Of a stretch of 64,000 bases of DNA, positions 11,688-21,554 are shown piece after piece. Under the pieces are notes generated by a model that worked only from the letters and a program-made list of their open reading frames with translations, had not been told where the DNA came from and ran no database searches. Positions within the stretch are counted from its first letter, which is position 1. The number at the start of each line of letters is the position of its first letter. Location: assembly GCF_017976235.1 (NCBI RefSeq), contig NZ_JACVHC010000001.1:1203670-1267669 (forward strand), in the 5' to 3' direction. A program made the translations under genes and the position numbers. The stretch comes from Pseudomonas anatoliensis. Lineage in GTDB: Bacteria; Pseudomonadota; Gammaproteobacteria; Pseudomonadales; Pseudomonadaceae.

Positions 11688-13097
11688 ATGAAACGCTACG
11701 AAAAATTCGCCGAAGACATCGCAGAACTGATCCGCTCCGGCGTCCTGGGCCCCGGCCAGCGCGTTCCATCGGTGCGCTATGCCAGCCAGACTTACGGCGT
11801 CAGCCCGTCCACGGTGTTCCAGGCCTATTACCTCCTCGAACGTCGGGGTCTGATCCGCGCCCGGCCCCGCTCCGGTTACTTCGTCAACACCCACGCACCG
11901 AGCCCGTTCTCGGAGCCGGTGATCAGCAGCCACGTCAACGATTCCACCGAAGTCGACGTCAGCGAACTGGTGTTCTCGGTACTGGAATCGATCAAGGACC
12001 CAAGCACCGTGCCATTCGGCTCGGCATTCCCCAGCCCGACACTGTTCCCGTTGCAACGGCTGTCGCGGTCACTGGCCAGCGCCGCGCGGGAGATGGACCC
12101 GCGCATGGTGGTCACCGACATGTCGCCGGGCAACCCGCAACTGCGTCGACAGATCGCCCTGCGTTACATGGTCGGCGGCTTGATGTTGCCGATGGAAGAA
12201 TTGCTGATCACCAACGGCGCCCTCGAAGCATTGAACCTGTGCCTGCAAGCGGTCACCGAACCCGGCGATCTGGTGGCCATCGAAGCCCCGGCGTTCTACG
12301 CCAGCCTGCAAGTGCTGGAACGACTGAAACTCAAAGCCGTGGAAATCCCCGTGCACCCACGCGACGGTATCGACCTCGGCGTGCTCGCGCAGACGCTGGA
12401 ACGCCATCCGATCAAGGCCTGCTGGTGCATGACCAGTTTCCAGAACCCGATGGGCGCGACCATGCCCGAGGCCAAGAAACAGGAACTGGTCGAACTGCTG
12501 CGCCGCCATCAAGTGCCGCTGATCGAAGACGACGTCTACGCCGAACTCTATTACGGCCAACAGGCGCCGAAACCGGCCAAGGCCTTCGACACCGAAGGGC
12601 TGGTGATGCATTGCGGATCGTTCGCCAAGAGCCTGGCCCCCGGCTATCGCATCGGCTGGGTCGCGGCCGGACGCTACGCGCAGAAGATCGAACGGCTGAA
12701 ACTGATGACCTCGCTGTGCGCCTCGATGCCGGCGCAAGCGGCGATTGCCGACTACCTGCAACACGGCGGCTACGACCGGCATCTGCGTAAATTGCGCTAT
12801 GCGCTGGAAGAACAGCAGAGCGCGATGCTCGCGGCGATTGCCCGGTACTTCCCGGCGCAGACGCGGGTCAGTCAGCCGGCGGGCGGCTACTTTCTATGGC
12901 TGGAATTGCCACCGCAGATGGATTCGTTGAAGTTGTTTCAGATGGCGCTGGCGCAAGGCATCAGCATCGCGCCGGGGCCGATTTTCTCGCCAACGCAGCG
13001 GTTCAGGAACTGTATTCGCTTGAATTACGGCAGCCCGTGGACCGAGGATTCGGAGAAGGCGATGGAGACGCTGGGGCGGATTGTGCGGTCGTTCTGA
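11688..13097 (+). CDS. MocR/PdxR-family regulator (GntR helix-turn-helix + aminotransferase fold)
   Basis: 469 residues from the ATG at 11688 (MKRYEKFAEDIAELIRSG). Residues 1-70 are a GntR winged helix (GQRVPSVRYASQTYGVSPSTV, read in two parts). The rest is a type I aminotransferase fold with a probable PLP-binding lysine in GSFAKSLAPGYRIGW. MocR proteins bind PLP as an effector and usually control nearby genes. It follows ccoG in the same direction, separated by a large REP. P. aeruginosa PA4132, next to an equivalent ccoG, is of this kind as I recall it, so a role in the ccoN4-type locus is likely but inferred. An independent target cannot be read from the sequence. Confidence 0.9.
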   Translation: MKRYEKFAEDIAELIRSGVLGPGQRVPSVRYASQTYGVSPSTVFQAYYLLERRGLIRARPRSGYFVNTHAPSPFSEPVISSHVNDSTEVDVSELVFSVLESIKDPSTVPFGSAFPSPTLFPLQRLSRSLASAAREMDPRMVVTDMSPGNPQLRRQIALRYMVGGLMLPMEELLITNGALEALNLCLQAVTEPGDLVAIEAPAFYASLQVLERLKLKAVEIPVHPRDGIDLGVLAQTLERHPIKACWCMTSFQNPMGATMPEAKKQELVELLRRHQVPLIEDDVYAELYYGQQAPKPAKAFDTEGLVMHCGSFAKSLAPGYRIGWVAAGRYAQKIERLKLMTSLCASMPAQAAIADYLQHGGYDRHLRKLRYALEEQQSAMLAAIARYFPAQTRVSQPAGGYFLWLELPPQMDSLKLFQMALAQGISIAPGPIFSPTQRFRNCIRLNYGSPWTEDSEKAMETLGRIVRSF

Positions 13098-13124
13098 CAG
13101 TTTGATGTTGATGGCACCGGCCTT

Positions 13125-13216
13125 ATCGCTGGCAAGCCAGCTCCCACAGGTTTCGATGTCGTTCACAAATTGTGTGTTCAACACAAATCACTGTGGGAGC
13201 TGGCTTGCCAGCGATG
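13125..13216. repeat. Paired REP element, GTGGGAGCTGGCTTGCCAGC type
   Basis: Left arm ATCGCTGGCAAGCCAGCTCC and right arm GGAGCTGGCTTGCCAGCGAT are perfect inverses around ~50 bases. It lies between the convergent mocR and SDR genes. Confidence 0.88.
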
Positions 13217-13236
13217 AGGCCAGACCTGACAAAACA

Positions 13237-13314
13237 AAAGATCGCAGCCTGCGGCAGCTCCAACAGGGGAACACAAATTCCTCTGTAGGAGCTGCCGCAG
13301 GCTGCGATCTTTTG
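13237..13314. repeat. Paired REP element, GTAGGAGCTGCCGCAGG type
   Basis: Arms AAAAGATCGCAGCCTGCGGC and GCCGCAGGCTGCGATCTTTT, orientation reversed relative to most copies in the window. It ends ten bases before the SDR stop codon, so it could end that transcript. Confidence 0.88.
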
Positions 13315-13324
13315 ATCTTGCTGT

Positions 13325-14071
13325 TTATCGCCCACCACCCAAATCAACAAACGTCCCCGTCGCATACGAAGCCTTGTCCGACAGCAACCAGATAATCGCC
13401 TCCGCCACTTCATCCGGCCGCCCGCCACGGGCCATCGGGATTGCCGATTCAAGTTTGCTGACCCGATCCGGATCGCCGCTCAGCGCGTGGAAATCGGTGT
13501 AGATGTAACCCGGACGCACCGCGTTCACTCGAATCCCCTCGCCCGCCACTTCCTTGGACAAACCAATGGTGAAGGTATCGAGCGCGCCTTTGGAGGCCGC
13601 GTAGTCAACGTATTCATTGGGTGAACCGAGACGCGACGCCACCGACGACACATTGACGATGCTGCCGCCCTGCCCGCCGTGTTTGGGCGACATGCGCAGA
13701 ATGGCGTGCTTGGCACAGAGGATCGGCGCCAGGACGTTGGTTTTCATGATTTTGAGGATGCGGAATTCGGACATCTCATCGACACGCGACTTTTGTCCGA
13801 CGGTGCCGGCATTGTTCACCAGCGCAGTCACTCGGCCCAGTTCGGTGTCGACCCGCTGAAACAGTCCGATCACTTCGTCTTCAATGCTGACGTCGGCGCG
13901 CACCGCGATGGCGTGTGCGCCCAGCGCACGGACTTGCTCCAGCACGCTGTGCGCGGCCTGTTCGTCCGACTGGTAATTGATGCAGATCCGATAGCCCTGT
14001 TCAGCAGCCAACAATGCCGTGGCGGCGCCAATCCCGCGCCCGCCACCGGTGATCACAATGACTTTATCCAT
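13325..14071 (-). CDS. Short-chain dehydrogenase/reductase
   Basis: 248 residues from the ATG at 14071, after a purine-rich GGGGGAAAGG. Classical SDR features are all present: cofactor motif TGGGRGIG at residues 8-15, NNAGT near 86, catalytic Ser in NVSSVAS, and the YVDYAASKG Tyr-x3-Lys pair near 155. The VRPGYIYTD segment after the active site is typical. It probably reduces or oxidises a small carbonyl compound with NAD(P)H, but the substrate is not readable. It is monocistronic, convergent with mocR and divergent from nothing close by. Confidence 0.9.
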   Translation of the reverse strand: MDKVIVITGGGRGIGAATALLAAEQGYRICINYQSDEQAAHSVLEQVRALGAHAIAVRADVSIEDEVIGLFQRVDTELGRVTALVNNAGTVGQKSRVDEMSEFRILKIMKTNVLAPILCAKHAILRMSPKHGGQGGSIVNVSSVASRLGSPNEYVDYAASKGALDTFTIGLSKEVAGEGIRVNAVRPGYIYTDFHALSGDPDRVSKLESAIPMARGGRPDEVAEAIIWLLSDKASYATGTFVDLGGGR

Positions 14072-14166
14072 GCTGGCCTTTCCCCCAAATGCACACGTAA
14101 CCGTCGGGGGAAGAATAACCGCCATTGTTGGGTTTTGCATGGTGTGTGTGGTGTCTGGCAGTACGC

Positions 14167-14234
14167 CATCGCGAGCAGGCTCACTCCTACAGGGGGAATG
14201 CGTTCCAAATGTAGGAGTGAGCCTGCTCGCGATG
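14167..14234. repeat. Paired REP element, CGCGAGCAGGCTCACTCCTAC type
   Basis: CATCGCGAGCAGGCTCACTC and GAGTGAGCCTGCTCGCGATG are perfect 20-base inverse arms. It lies just before the stop codon of the MucR-like gene. Same type as the element at 21450. Confidence 0.88.
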
Positions 14235-14251
14235 AACGATGACGCGCTCTA

Positions 14252-16333
14252 TCAAACTGTCGCCAGGCTCTCGCCGCGGGCAATGTCGCGCATGAACTGC
14301 TCCGCCGGCAGCGGATGCCCCAGCAGATACCCTTGCAACGAATCGCAACCCAGTTGCGTCAGGAAATCCTGCTGCGACCCTGTTTCAACACCTTCAGCAA
14401 CAATGCGCAAACCCAGCGCCTGGCCCAACGCGACAATCGCCGAAACAATCGCTGCATCGTCGCTGTCATGCTCCAGGTCGCGGACAAATCCACGGTCGAT
14501 CTTCAACTCGTTGGCCGGCAGGCGTTTGAGGTACATCAGGCTCGAATAGCCGGTGCCAAAGTCATCAATGGACAAATCGACGCCCATGTCCGACAACTCC
14601 TGCAACACCGTCATGCTCGCGTCGGCGTCGCTCATCGCCGTGGTTTCGGTGATTTCCAGGGTCAGGCTGTTGGCCGGCAAATGGTGGGTCGCCAGCGCCT
14701 TGGCAACGCCGCGCACCAGCCCCGCGTGGCAGAACTGCAACGCCGACAGGTTCACCGCGATGCGCCAGTCGGTATAGCCGAGCACGTACCACTCGCGCAT
14801 CTGTCGGCAGGCTTCGTTGAGCACCCATTCGCCGATCGGGATAATCAGCCCGGTTTTCTCCGCCAGATCGATGAATTTGTCTGGCATCAGCATGCCGTGG
14901 ATCGGGTGCTGCCAGCGCAGCAGCGCTTCGGCGCCGACCGGTCGACCGTTGGCGGCGTCGAACTTGGGCTGGTAATACAGGCTGAACTGGCCATGCTCCA
15001 GCGCTGCGCGCAAATCCTGCAGCAATTGCAGCTGTTTGCGCGCATTGGTATTCATCGATACGTCGAAGAAGCTGTAGCCGTTTTTGCCGCCGCCCTTGGC
15101 GTGGTACATCGCCGCGTCGGCGTTCATCAGCAATTCCTGCGCATTCTGGCCGTTGCCCGGATACAGGGCGATGCCGACGCTGGCGGAAATCTGCAAATCA
15201 TGTTCAGCCACGTGAAATGGTTGCGCGATCAGCCCGACCTGACGTGCTGCCAAACCCAAGGCATCGTCAGGCTCGGTCAGGCGTACCAGCAAGACGAATT
15301 CATCGCCGCCGATCCGCGCCAGCGTGTCGAGGCTGCGCAAGTCTTCGCGCAGGCGCACGCCGACTTCACGCAAAAGCTGATCGCCCATGTGATGGCCGAA
15401 TGCGTCATTGACCGGTTTGAAGCCGTCCAGATCAATAAACATCAGCGCAAAACAACCGCCCTGCTCATTGACCTTTTTCATCGCCTGATTGATGCGGTCG
15501 TCGAGCAGCATGCGATTGGGCAGGCCGGTCAGGGTGTCGTGCAGCGCCAGTTGCGTGAGCTCGCGGTTGGCCACGGTCAACGAGTGCGCCAGATCGGCAG
15601 TACGTGCTTCAAGGCGCGCATCGAGTATCGAGGTGAGCAAGGCAATCGACAGCACGGCCAGCGTGGTAATCAGTACCAGGCTGTCGAGGCCATTGCCTTT
15701 CAGGCCATTGATCGTCGCGCCGCAGAAACTGCCGTCCGGAAATTGCGCGGCGGCCATGCCGGTGTAATGCATGCCGACAATGGCGATGCCCATGATCACC
15801 GCAGCGCCCGCGCGAATCAAACGGACATAGGGCGAATGCTGGCGCAAGCGAAAAGCGATCCACAGCGCCGCCGCAGAAGCGCCGACTGCGATCAACAAGG
15901 ACGCACTGAACAGCGTCGGGTCGTAGTCGATTCCCGGGGTCATGCGCATCGCCGCCATGCCGGTGTAATGCATGGCACTGATGCCGGCGCCCATGATCAG
16001 CGCACCAAACGCCAATTGCAGAATGGGCAGTTTCGGCTGACTCACCAGCCACAAGGCAAAACCACAGGACAGCACCGCGATCAGCAGCGACAGTGCCGTG
16101 AGGGCGATGTCGTAACCCAGATCGATCGGCAGCTTGAAGGCGAGCATGCCGATGAAGTGCATCGACCAGACACCGATGCCCATGGCAAAACCACCACCGG
16201 CAGTCCAGAAATGCACGGCACGGCCTCTGGCCGTGGCAATACGTCCGGTGAGGTCGAGCGCGGTGTACGAGGCGAGAATCGCGACACACAGCGAAATGAA
16301 AACCAGAGTGGAGGAATAACTACCGATGAGCAT
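14252..16333 (-). CDS. mucR: MucR-like MHYT-GGDEF-EAL membrane protein
   Basis: 693 residues from the ATG at 16333 (MLIGSYSSTLVF), which places the first membrane helix at the N-terminus; longer in-frame extensions look non-coding. Seven membrane helices carry the MHYT sensor repeats (MHFIGM, MHYTGM twice), thought to bind copper or a diatomic gas. A GGDEF domain with intact ARIGGDEFVLLV and an EAL domain with GAEALLRW, EITETTAM, DDFGTGYSS and KIDRGFV follow, so both diguanylate cyclase and phosphodiesterase sites look complete. P. aeruginosa MucR (PA1727) has this exact layout and supplies c-di-GMP for alginate. The symbol rests on architecture and overall resemblance. Confidence 0.85.
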   Translation of the reverse strand: MLIGSYSSTLVFISLCVAILASYTALDLTGRIATARGRAVHFWTAGGGFAMGIGVWSMHFIGMLAFKLPIDLGYDIALTALSLLIAVLSCGFALWLVSQPKLPILQLAFGALIMGAGISAMHYTGMAAMRMTPGIDYDPTLFSASLLIAVGASAAALWIAFRLRQHSPYVRLIRAGAAVIMGIAIVGMHYTGMAAAQFPDGSFCGATINGLKGNGLDSLVLITTLAVLSIALLTSILDARLEARTADLAHSLTVANRELTQLALHDTLTGLPNRMLLDDRINQAMKKVNEQGGCFALMFIDLDGFKPVNDAFGHHMGDQLLREVGVRLREDLRSLDTLARIGGDEFVLLVRLTEPDDALGLAARQVGLIAQPFHVAEHDLQISASVGIALYPGNGQNAQELLMNADAAMYHAKGGGKNGYSFFDVSMNTNARKQLQLLQDLRAALEHGQFSLYYQPKFDAANGRPVGAEALLRWQHPIHGMLMPDKFIDLAEKTGLIIPIGEWVLNEACRQMREWYVLGYTDWRIAVNLSALQFCHAGLVRGVAKALATHHLPANSLTLEITETTAMSDADASMTVLQELSDMGVDLSIDDFGTGYSSLMYLKRLPANELKIDRGFVRDLEHDSDDAAIVSAIVALGQALGLRIVAEGVETGSQQDFLTQLGCDSLQGYLLGHPLPAEQFMRDIARGESLATV

Positions 16334-16517
16334 GCGGATTCTCGTGGCGACCCATACCGTACTGCGTCCATTCTCGGCCGGGAAAATGCGGCGATTGTAC
16401 TGATTGCACAGAAGAACGCACTGACAAAGTAACCATTTTGCCATCAACCCGATGAAACGCTTGTTTGATCGTCCTACAAGGCTCTGGCGCGGTAATCACA
16501 GCCCCCAAAAAACCCTT

Positions 16518-16850
16518 GTAGGAGCTGGCCGAAGGCTGCGATCTTTTGATCCTGATTCTAAAAACAAGATCAAAAGATCGCAGCGTGCCGCAGCTCCTAC
16601 AGGTCATTCGTTAACCTGTAGTCATTGCGTTAACTGTAGGAGCTGCCGAAGGCTGCGATCTTTTGATCCTGACTCTAAAAACAAGATCAAAAGATCGCAG
16701 CGTACCGCAGCTCCTACAGGTCATTCGTTAACCTGTAGTCATTGCGTTAACTGTAGGAGCTGCCGAAGGCTCGGGCCGCGATCGGACGATCTTTTGATCT
16801 TGCTTCTAAAGACCAGGATCAAAAGATCGCAGCGTGCCGCAGCTCCTGCA
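16518..16850. repeat. Tandem array of three paired REP elements, ~117-base period
   Basis: Three hairpin units start at 16518, 16635 and 16752. Each has GTAGGAGCTG(G)CCGAAGGCT and AGATCGCAGCGTGCCGCAG arms; the 31-base spacers (TCATTCGTTAACC...) are also repeated, so a whole unit was duplicated. The third unit carries an additional segment CGGGCCGCGATCGGAC in its left arm only. The array fills the 520-base gap between the mucR-like start and the opmB stop; no gene is seen there. Confidence 0.9.
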
Positions 16851-16853
16851 CAG

Positions 16854-18314
16854 TCATTCGGCGGGCAGTTCACCATCCCAACCACCGCCCAGCGCGGCAA
16901 TCAATTGCACGCTGGCAATCAAGCGACTCTGCAGGATATTCAGCACATTGCGCTCGTTACTCAGCGCCGTGGCCTGCACCACCACAACGTCGATATAGGC
17001 AATCAGCCCGGCCTTGTACTGGTTTTCCGTCAGGCGCAGCGAATCACGGGCAGCATCCAGCGCTTCCTGGCGCACCGCTGCTTCGTCTTCATACACCTTG
17101 AGTTGCACCAGATAGTTTTCCACCTCGCGGAAACCATCGAGCACCGTCTGCCGGTACTTGGCCACCGTCTGGTCGTACGCCGCTTCAGTACGGTCGACCT
17201 CTGCCGAACGTATGCCGCCGTCGAACAGCGGCAGGTTCAGTTTCGGCCCCACCGACCAGAAACGGTTCGGCAGGCTGATCAGGTCATTTGACGTACTGCT
17301 GCTGTAGCCGCCACTCAGGCTCAGCGACAGATCCGGGTAATACGCGGCTTTGGCTACGCCGATGTTGGCGTTGGCGGCTATCACCGAGCGCTCGGCCGAG
17401 GCGATGTCCGGGCGGCGCTCAAGCAGTTGCGAAGGCAGGTTCAACGGCACCTGCGGCAGATTCGGAATGGTCTGGGTTTCGGCGATGTTGAAGTTTGCCG
17501 GCGCTTGCCCGGTGAGCACGGCAATGGCGTTTTCGAACTGCGCCCGCTGCCAGATCAGATCGACCAGATCAGCCTGGGTACTTTTCAGTTGCGTCTGCGC
17601 CTGGGCGACCGCATCACGCCCGGAAACGCCCGCGCGGTATTGGTTCTGGGTCATCTTCAGCGAACGCTCATACGCCGCAACCGTCGCTTCGAGCAAACGC
17701 TTCTGCTCATCGATCACCCGCAGTTGCAGGTAGTTCTGCACCAACTCCGACTGCTGGCTCAAACGCATCGCCGCCAGATCGGCGAAGCTCGCCTGGGCAC
17801 TGGCCTCATCGGCTTGCAGCCCGCGGCGCAGCTTGCCCCAGATGTCGGCTTCCCAACTGACGCCCAACTGCGCGTTGTAGGTATCGCGAATACCGCTGGA
17901 GGAACTGCTCAGGCTCGAACTGCTGCTGCCGGTGCCCTGACTGGAGCGGGTCTTGCCAAGGCTGAGGTCGACACTTGGGTAAAACGCTCCGCGCGCGCTA
18001 CGGACCAAGGCCTGGGCTTGACGGTATTGGGCTTCTGATTGCGCGACCGTCTGGTTGGCGCTGTTGAGTTTCTCGACCAGCCCGTTGAGTTGCTGATCGC
18101 CGTACAACTCCCACCAGGCGCCACGGGCCAGCGAATCGCTCGGGTTGGCCTGGCGCCAGCCTTCGGCTTCCTTGTATTGAGCGATTTCCGCTGTCTGCGG
18201 GCGCTGGTAGTCCGGGCCGACGGCGCAGGCACTGAGCATTGCCACACACAATGACAGGCTCAACAGGCGCGAGCCGCGAGCAGTGGCCAGATTTAAAAGC
18301 GAACGGTCGGTCAT
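16854..18314 (-). CDS. opmB: OpmB-type outer-membrane channel of an RND efflux system
   Basis: 486 residues. A signal peptide ends in a lipobox (MLSAC), so it should be an outer-membrane lipoprotein of the NodT/OprM type. Two repeated OEP halves are visible, with coiled-coil segments such as ANQTVAQSEAQYRQAQALV and the family motif PNRFWSVGPKLNLPLFDGG. It is last of four genes muxA-muxB-muxC-opmB on the minus strand and its start overlaps the muxC stop by 4 bases. P. aeruginosa OpmB works with MuxABC in efflux of several antibiotics. Confidence 0.93.
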   Translation of the reverse strand: MTDRSLLNLATARGSRLLSLSLCVAMLSACAVGPDYQRPQTAEIAQYKEAEGWRQANPSDSLARGAWWELYGDQQLNGLVEKLNSANQTVAQSEAQYRQAQALVRSARGAFYPSVDLSLGKTRSSQGTGSSSSSLSSSSSGIRDTYNAQLGVSWEADIWGKLRRGLQADEASAQASFADLAAMRLSQQSELVQNYLQLRVIDEQKRLLEATVAAYERSLKMTQNQYRAGVSGRDAVAQAQTQLKSTQADLVDLIWQRAQFENAIAVLTGQAPANFNIAETQTIPNLPQVPLNLPSQLLERRPDIASAERSVIAANANIGVAKAAYYPDLSLSLSGGYSSSTSNDLISLPNRFWSVGPKLNLPLFDGGIRSAEVDRTEAAYDQTVAKYRQTVLDGFREVENYLVQLKVYEDEAAVRQEALDAARDSLRLTENQYKAGLIAYIDVVVVQATALSNERNVLNILQSRLIASVQLIAALGGGWDGELPAE

Positions 18315-21300
18315 AGCGGAGTTTCCAGAGCAGCATCAGTACGCACGCCACGCCATTTGTTGAAGCGATGGCGCAGCTTGTCGAGATAGAGGTAAACCAC
18401 AGGCGTGGTGTAAAGCGTCAGCACCTGGCTGAAAATCAGCCCGCCGATGATGGTCAGGCCCAATGGCTGGCGCATTTCGGCACCTTCGGCGCGGCTGAGC
18501 AGCAACGGCAAGGCCCCGAGGATCGCCGCCAGCGTGGTCATCAGGATAGGTCGCAGCCGTTGCAAACAGGCGCTGCGGATCGACTCTAGCGGAGTCATGC
18601 CCTGATGCCGTTCCAGTTGCAGCGCGAGGTCGATCATCAGGATCGCGTTTTTCTTCACTACGCCGATCAACAGGAACAATCCGAGTAACGATATCAGACT
18701 GAATTCCCCCCCCAGCGCATAGATCGACAGCAACGCGCCAACCCCGGCCGAGGGCAACGTCGACAGAATCGTCAGCGGATGGATATAGCTTTCATAAAGC
18801 ACGCCCAGCACCAGATACACCGCCAGCAGCGCGCCAAGAATCATGAACGGCTGGCTCTTCTGGGTCGCGGCAAAGGCATCGGCGGTGCCGGCCATTTTCG
18901 CGATGACATCTTCCGGCAAGCCGACCTTGGCAATCGCCCGCTCGATGGCGGCACTGCCCTGCTCCACCGTCACGCCTTCGGCCATGTCGAAGGAAATATC
19001 TTCAGAAGCGAACTGGCCTTCGTGGCTGACGCGATCGTCTTCGAGGCTGTTTTCATAGTGCGCAAAAGTCGACAGCGGCACCCGCGCACCGTCAGCGGTG
19101 ATGACCTGCACTTGCTTGAGCGTCACCGGGTCCTGGGCGTATTTCTGATTGACCTCCATCACCACTTGATACTGGTTGAGGCTGTCGTAGATCGTCGAAA
19201 TCTGCCGTTGGCTGTAAGCGTTGTTGAGCACCGAGGTGACCATGTCCATGTCGATGCCAAGGCGTTTGGCCTGATCACGATCGACGATCAACGTCACCTG
19301 TTGTGCGCCCTTGCCTTCGCGGGCGTCAATCGCCGTCAGCTCCGGCAAGGCGCGCAGCGCGGCGACCACTTTCGGATACCACTCACGTAATTCACCGAGA
19401 TCGCCGCTTTGCAGGATGTAGCTGTACTGCGACGAGGTCTGTTCGCGGCCACCGCCAAATTGCAGATCCTGATCTGCCATCAGCATCAGTTGTGCGCCGG
19501 GCACTTTGGGCATTTCCTTGCGCAGGCGCTCGATGACCTTCTGCGCCGACAACTGGCGATCCTTGATTGGCTTCAAGCGCACCAGCATGAAGGCGTTGTT
19601 GGTGCCGTTGCTGCCACCGATGAACCCGGCAACACTCTCCACCGCCTCGTCCTTGAGCACGGCGCGGCGGAAGATCTCCATTTTCGGCTGCATGACGCTG
19701 AACGACAGACCGTCATCACCGCGCACGAAACCAATCAACTGACCCGTGTCCTGCTGCGGCATGAAGGTTTTCGGCACCACCACGTACAGCGCGACATTGA
19801 CGCCTACGGTAATAAACAGGCTGAGCAATGTCAGGCGACGGTGGCGCAGCACCCAGTCGAGGCTGGTGGCGTACCTGGCGACCATCCAATCGTTGGTGCG
19901 GCGGCTCCAGCGTTGCAGGCGGTTTTCCTGCCCCGGCGTGTGCGGTTTGAGCCAGCGCGCGCAGAGCATCGGCGTCAACGTCAGGGACACCACCAGCGAC
20001 ACCACAATGGCCGCGGCCAAAGTGATGGAAAACTCGCGAAACAGGCTCTCGACAATCCCGCCCATGAACAGGATCGACAGGAACACCGCGACCAGCGACA
20101 CGTTCATCGACAGCAGGGTAAAGCCGACTTCCTTGGCGCCCAGATAAGCCGCCTGCATCGGTTTGACGCCTTCGTCGATGTGCCGGGAAATGTTTTCCAG
20201 CACCACGATGGCATCGTCCACCACCAGCCCGGTGGCGAGAATCAACGCCATCAGCGACAGGTTGTTCAGCGAGAAGCCATAGAGGTACATCACCGCAAAC
20301 GTGCCGACCAGCGACACCGGCACGGCCAGGCTCGGAATCAGCGAGGCGCGGAAGTTGCCCAGAAACAGGAAGACCACCAGGATCACCAGCCCCACGGCGA
20401 TCAACAGCGTCATCTCGGCTTCGTGCAGGGTTGCCTTGATCACTGGCGAGCGGTCCATCGCCAGATTCAGTTTGACGCTGGCCGGCAACACCGCCTGCAG
20501 CGCCGGCAACTGTGCCTTGATTTCGTTGACCGTCTCGATGATGTTGGCACCGGCCTGGCGGTTGATCACCAGCAGGACCGCCGCGTCATCGTTGAAGAAA
20601 CCGCTGTTGTAACGGTCTTCGACTCCGTCGCTGACCTTGGCCACGTCTTTGAGGCGCAGTGCGGCACCATCGGCGTAGTGGATGATCAGCGACTCGTAAT
20701 CCTTGGCTTTCTCTAACTGATCGTTGGCCTGGATCTGCCACAGCCGCTGACCGTCCTCGACCGAGCCTTTCGGCCGGCGCAGGTTGGCATCGGCGATGGT
20801 TTTACGCACATCGTCGAGCGCCACACCGTATTGGTTGAGTGCCTGCGGTTCAAGTTCGATGCGCACCGCCGGGAGCGAACTGCCGCCGATTTGCACCTCA
20901 CCGACACCCTGCACCTGCGACAGGCTCTGCGAGAGGATGGTCGACGCCAGATCGTAGAGCTGGCCTTTTTCCAGCACATCCGAGGTCAGCGACAGCACCA
21001 TGATCGGTGCCTGCGACGGGTTGACCTTTTTATAGGTCGGCATGCTGCGCATCCCGCTCGGCAACAGATTGCGCGAAGCATTGATCGCGGCCTGCACTTC
21101 CCGCGCTGCGCCGTTGATGTCTCGGTCGAGATCGAATTGCAGAATGACCCGGGTCGAGCCCTGACTCGAACGGCTGCTCATGGTGTTGACGCCGGCAATG
21201 GCACCGAACGAACGCTCCAGCGGCGTCGCCACGGTGGACGCCATGACTTCCGGACTGGCGCCTGGCAGGCTCGCCTGCACGACGATCACCGGGAAGTCCA

Positions 21301-21418
21301 TTTGCGGCAGTGGCGACACTGGCAGCAAGCCGAAGCTGACACCGCCCAGCAGCATGATCGCCAGGCTCAGGAGCATGGTTGCCACCGGGCGCTTGATGAA
21401 AGGACCGGAGAGGTTCAT
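18311..21418 (-). CDS. muxC: RND multidrug efflux permease MuxC
   Basis: 1035 residues, standard HAE1-RND length. The N-terminus MNLSGPFIKRPVATMLL, the large periplasmic loops and the membrane motif block ATGLVVDDAIVVLENISRH with the proton-relay aspartates are diagnostic. It is the MdtC-like partner: MuxB and MuxC form one heteromeric proton-driven pump in the inner membrane. It follows muxB after 136 bases that contain a REP element, and overlaps opmB by 4 bases. Confidence 0.94.
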   Translation of the reverse strand: MNLSGPFIKRPVATMLLSLAIMLLGGVSFGLLPVSPLPQMDFPVIVVQASLPGASPEVMASTVATPLERSFGAIAGVNTMSSRSSQGSTRVILQFDLDRDINGAAREVQAAINASRNLLPSGMRSMPTYKKVNPSQAPIMVLSLTSDVLEKGQLYDLASTILSQSLSQVQGVGEVQIGGSSLPAVRIELEPQALNQYGVALDDVRKTIADANLRRPKGSVEDGQRLWQIQANDQLEKAKDYESLIIHYADGAALRLKDVAKVSDGVEDRYNSGFFNDDAAVLLVINRQAGANIIETVNEIKAQLPALQAVLPASVKLNLAMDRSPVIKATLHEAEMTLLIAVGLVILVVFLFLGNFRASLIPSLAVPVSLVGTFAVMYLYGFSLNNLSLMALILATGLVVDDAIVVLENISRHIDEGVKPMQAAYLGAKEVGFTLLSMNVSLVAVFLSILFMGGIVESLFREFSITLAAAIVVSLVVSLTLTPMLCARWLKPHTPGQENRLQRWSRRTNDWMVARYATSLDWVLRHRRLTLLSLFITVGVNVALYVVVPKTFMPQQDTGQLIGFVRGDDGLSFSVMQPKMEIFRRAVLKDEAVESVAGFIGGSNGTNNAFMLVRLKPIKDRQLSAQKVIERLRKEMPKVPGAQLMLMADQDLQFGGGREQTSSQYSYILQSGDLGELREWYPKVVAALRALPELTAIDAREGKGAQQVTLIVDRDQAKRLGIDMDMVTSVLNNAYSQRQISTIYDSLNQYQVVMEVNQKYAQDPVTLKQVQVITADGARVPLSTFAHYENSLEDDRVSHEGQFASEDISFDMAEGVTVEQGSAAIERAIAKVGLPEDVIAKMAGTADAFAATQKSQPFMILGALLAVYLVLGVLYESYIHPLTILSTLPSAGVGALLSIYALGGEFSLISLLGLFLLIGVVKKNAILMIDLALQLERHQGMTPLESIRSACLQRLRPILMTTLAAILGALPLLLSRAEGAEMRQPLGLTIIGGLIFSQVLTLYTTPVVYLYLDKLRHRFNKWRGVRTDAALETPL

Positions 21419-21449
21419 CGAGCGCAGTCCCCTGCTTCACGCCGCACCC

Positions 21450-21542
21450 CTGTAGGCGTGAGCCTGCTCGCGATAGCGGTATGTCTGCTTACATTGATAT
21501 TGGATGTGCCGACGCTATCGCGAGCAGGCTCACTCCTACAGG
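21450..21542. repeat. Paired REP element inside the mux operon
   Basis: Arms CCTGTAGGCGTGAGCCTGCT and AGCAGGCTCACTCCTACAGG, with CGCGATAGCG / CGCTATCGCG inner arms. It occupies most of the gap between muxB (upstream) and muxC (downstream). Confidence 0.88.
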
Positions 21543-21554
21543 TTTTGTGCTCAG

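Noticed and set aside
16518..16850. TTTTGATC...GATCAAAAG segments as Anr/FNR boxes
   Set aside because: They recur in nearly every REP of this type in many contexts, so they are hairpin arms, not promoters.
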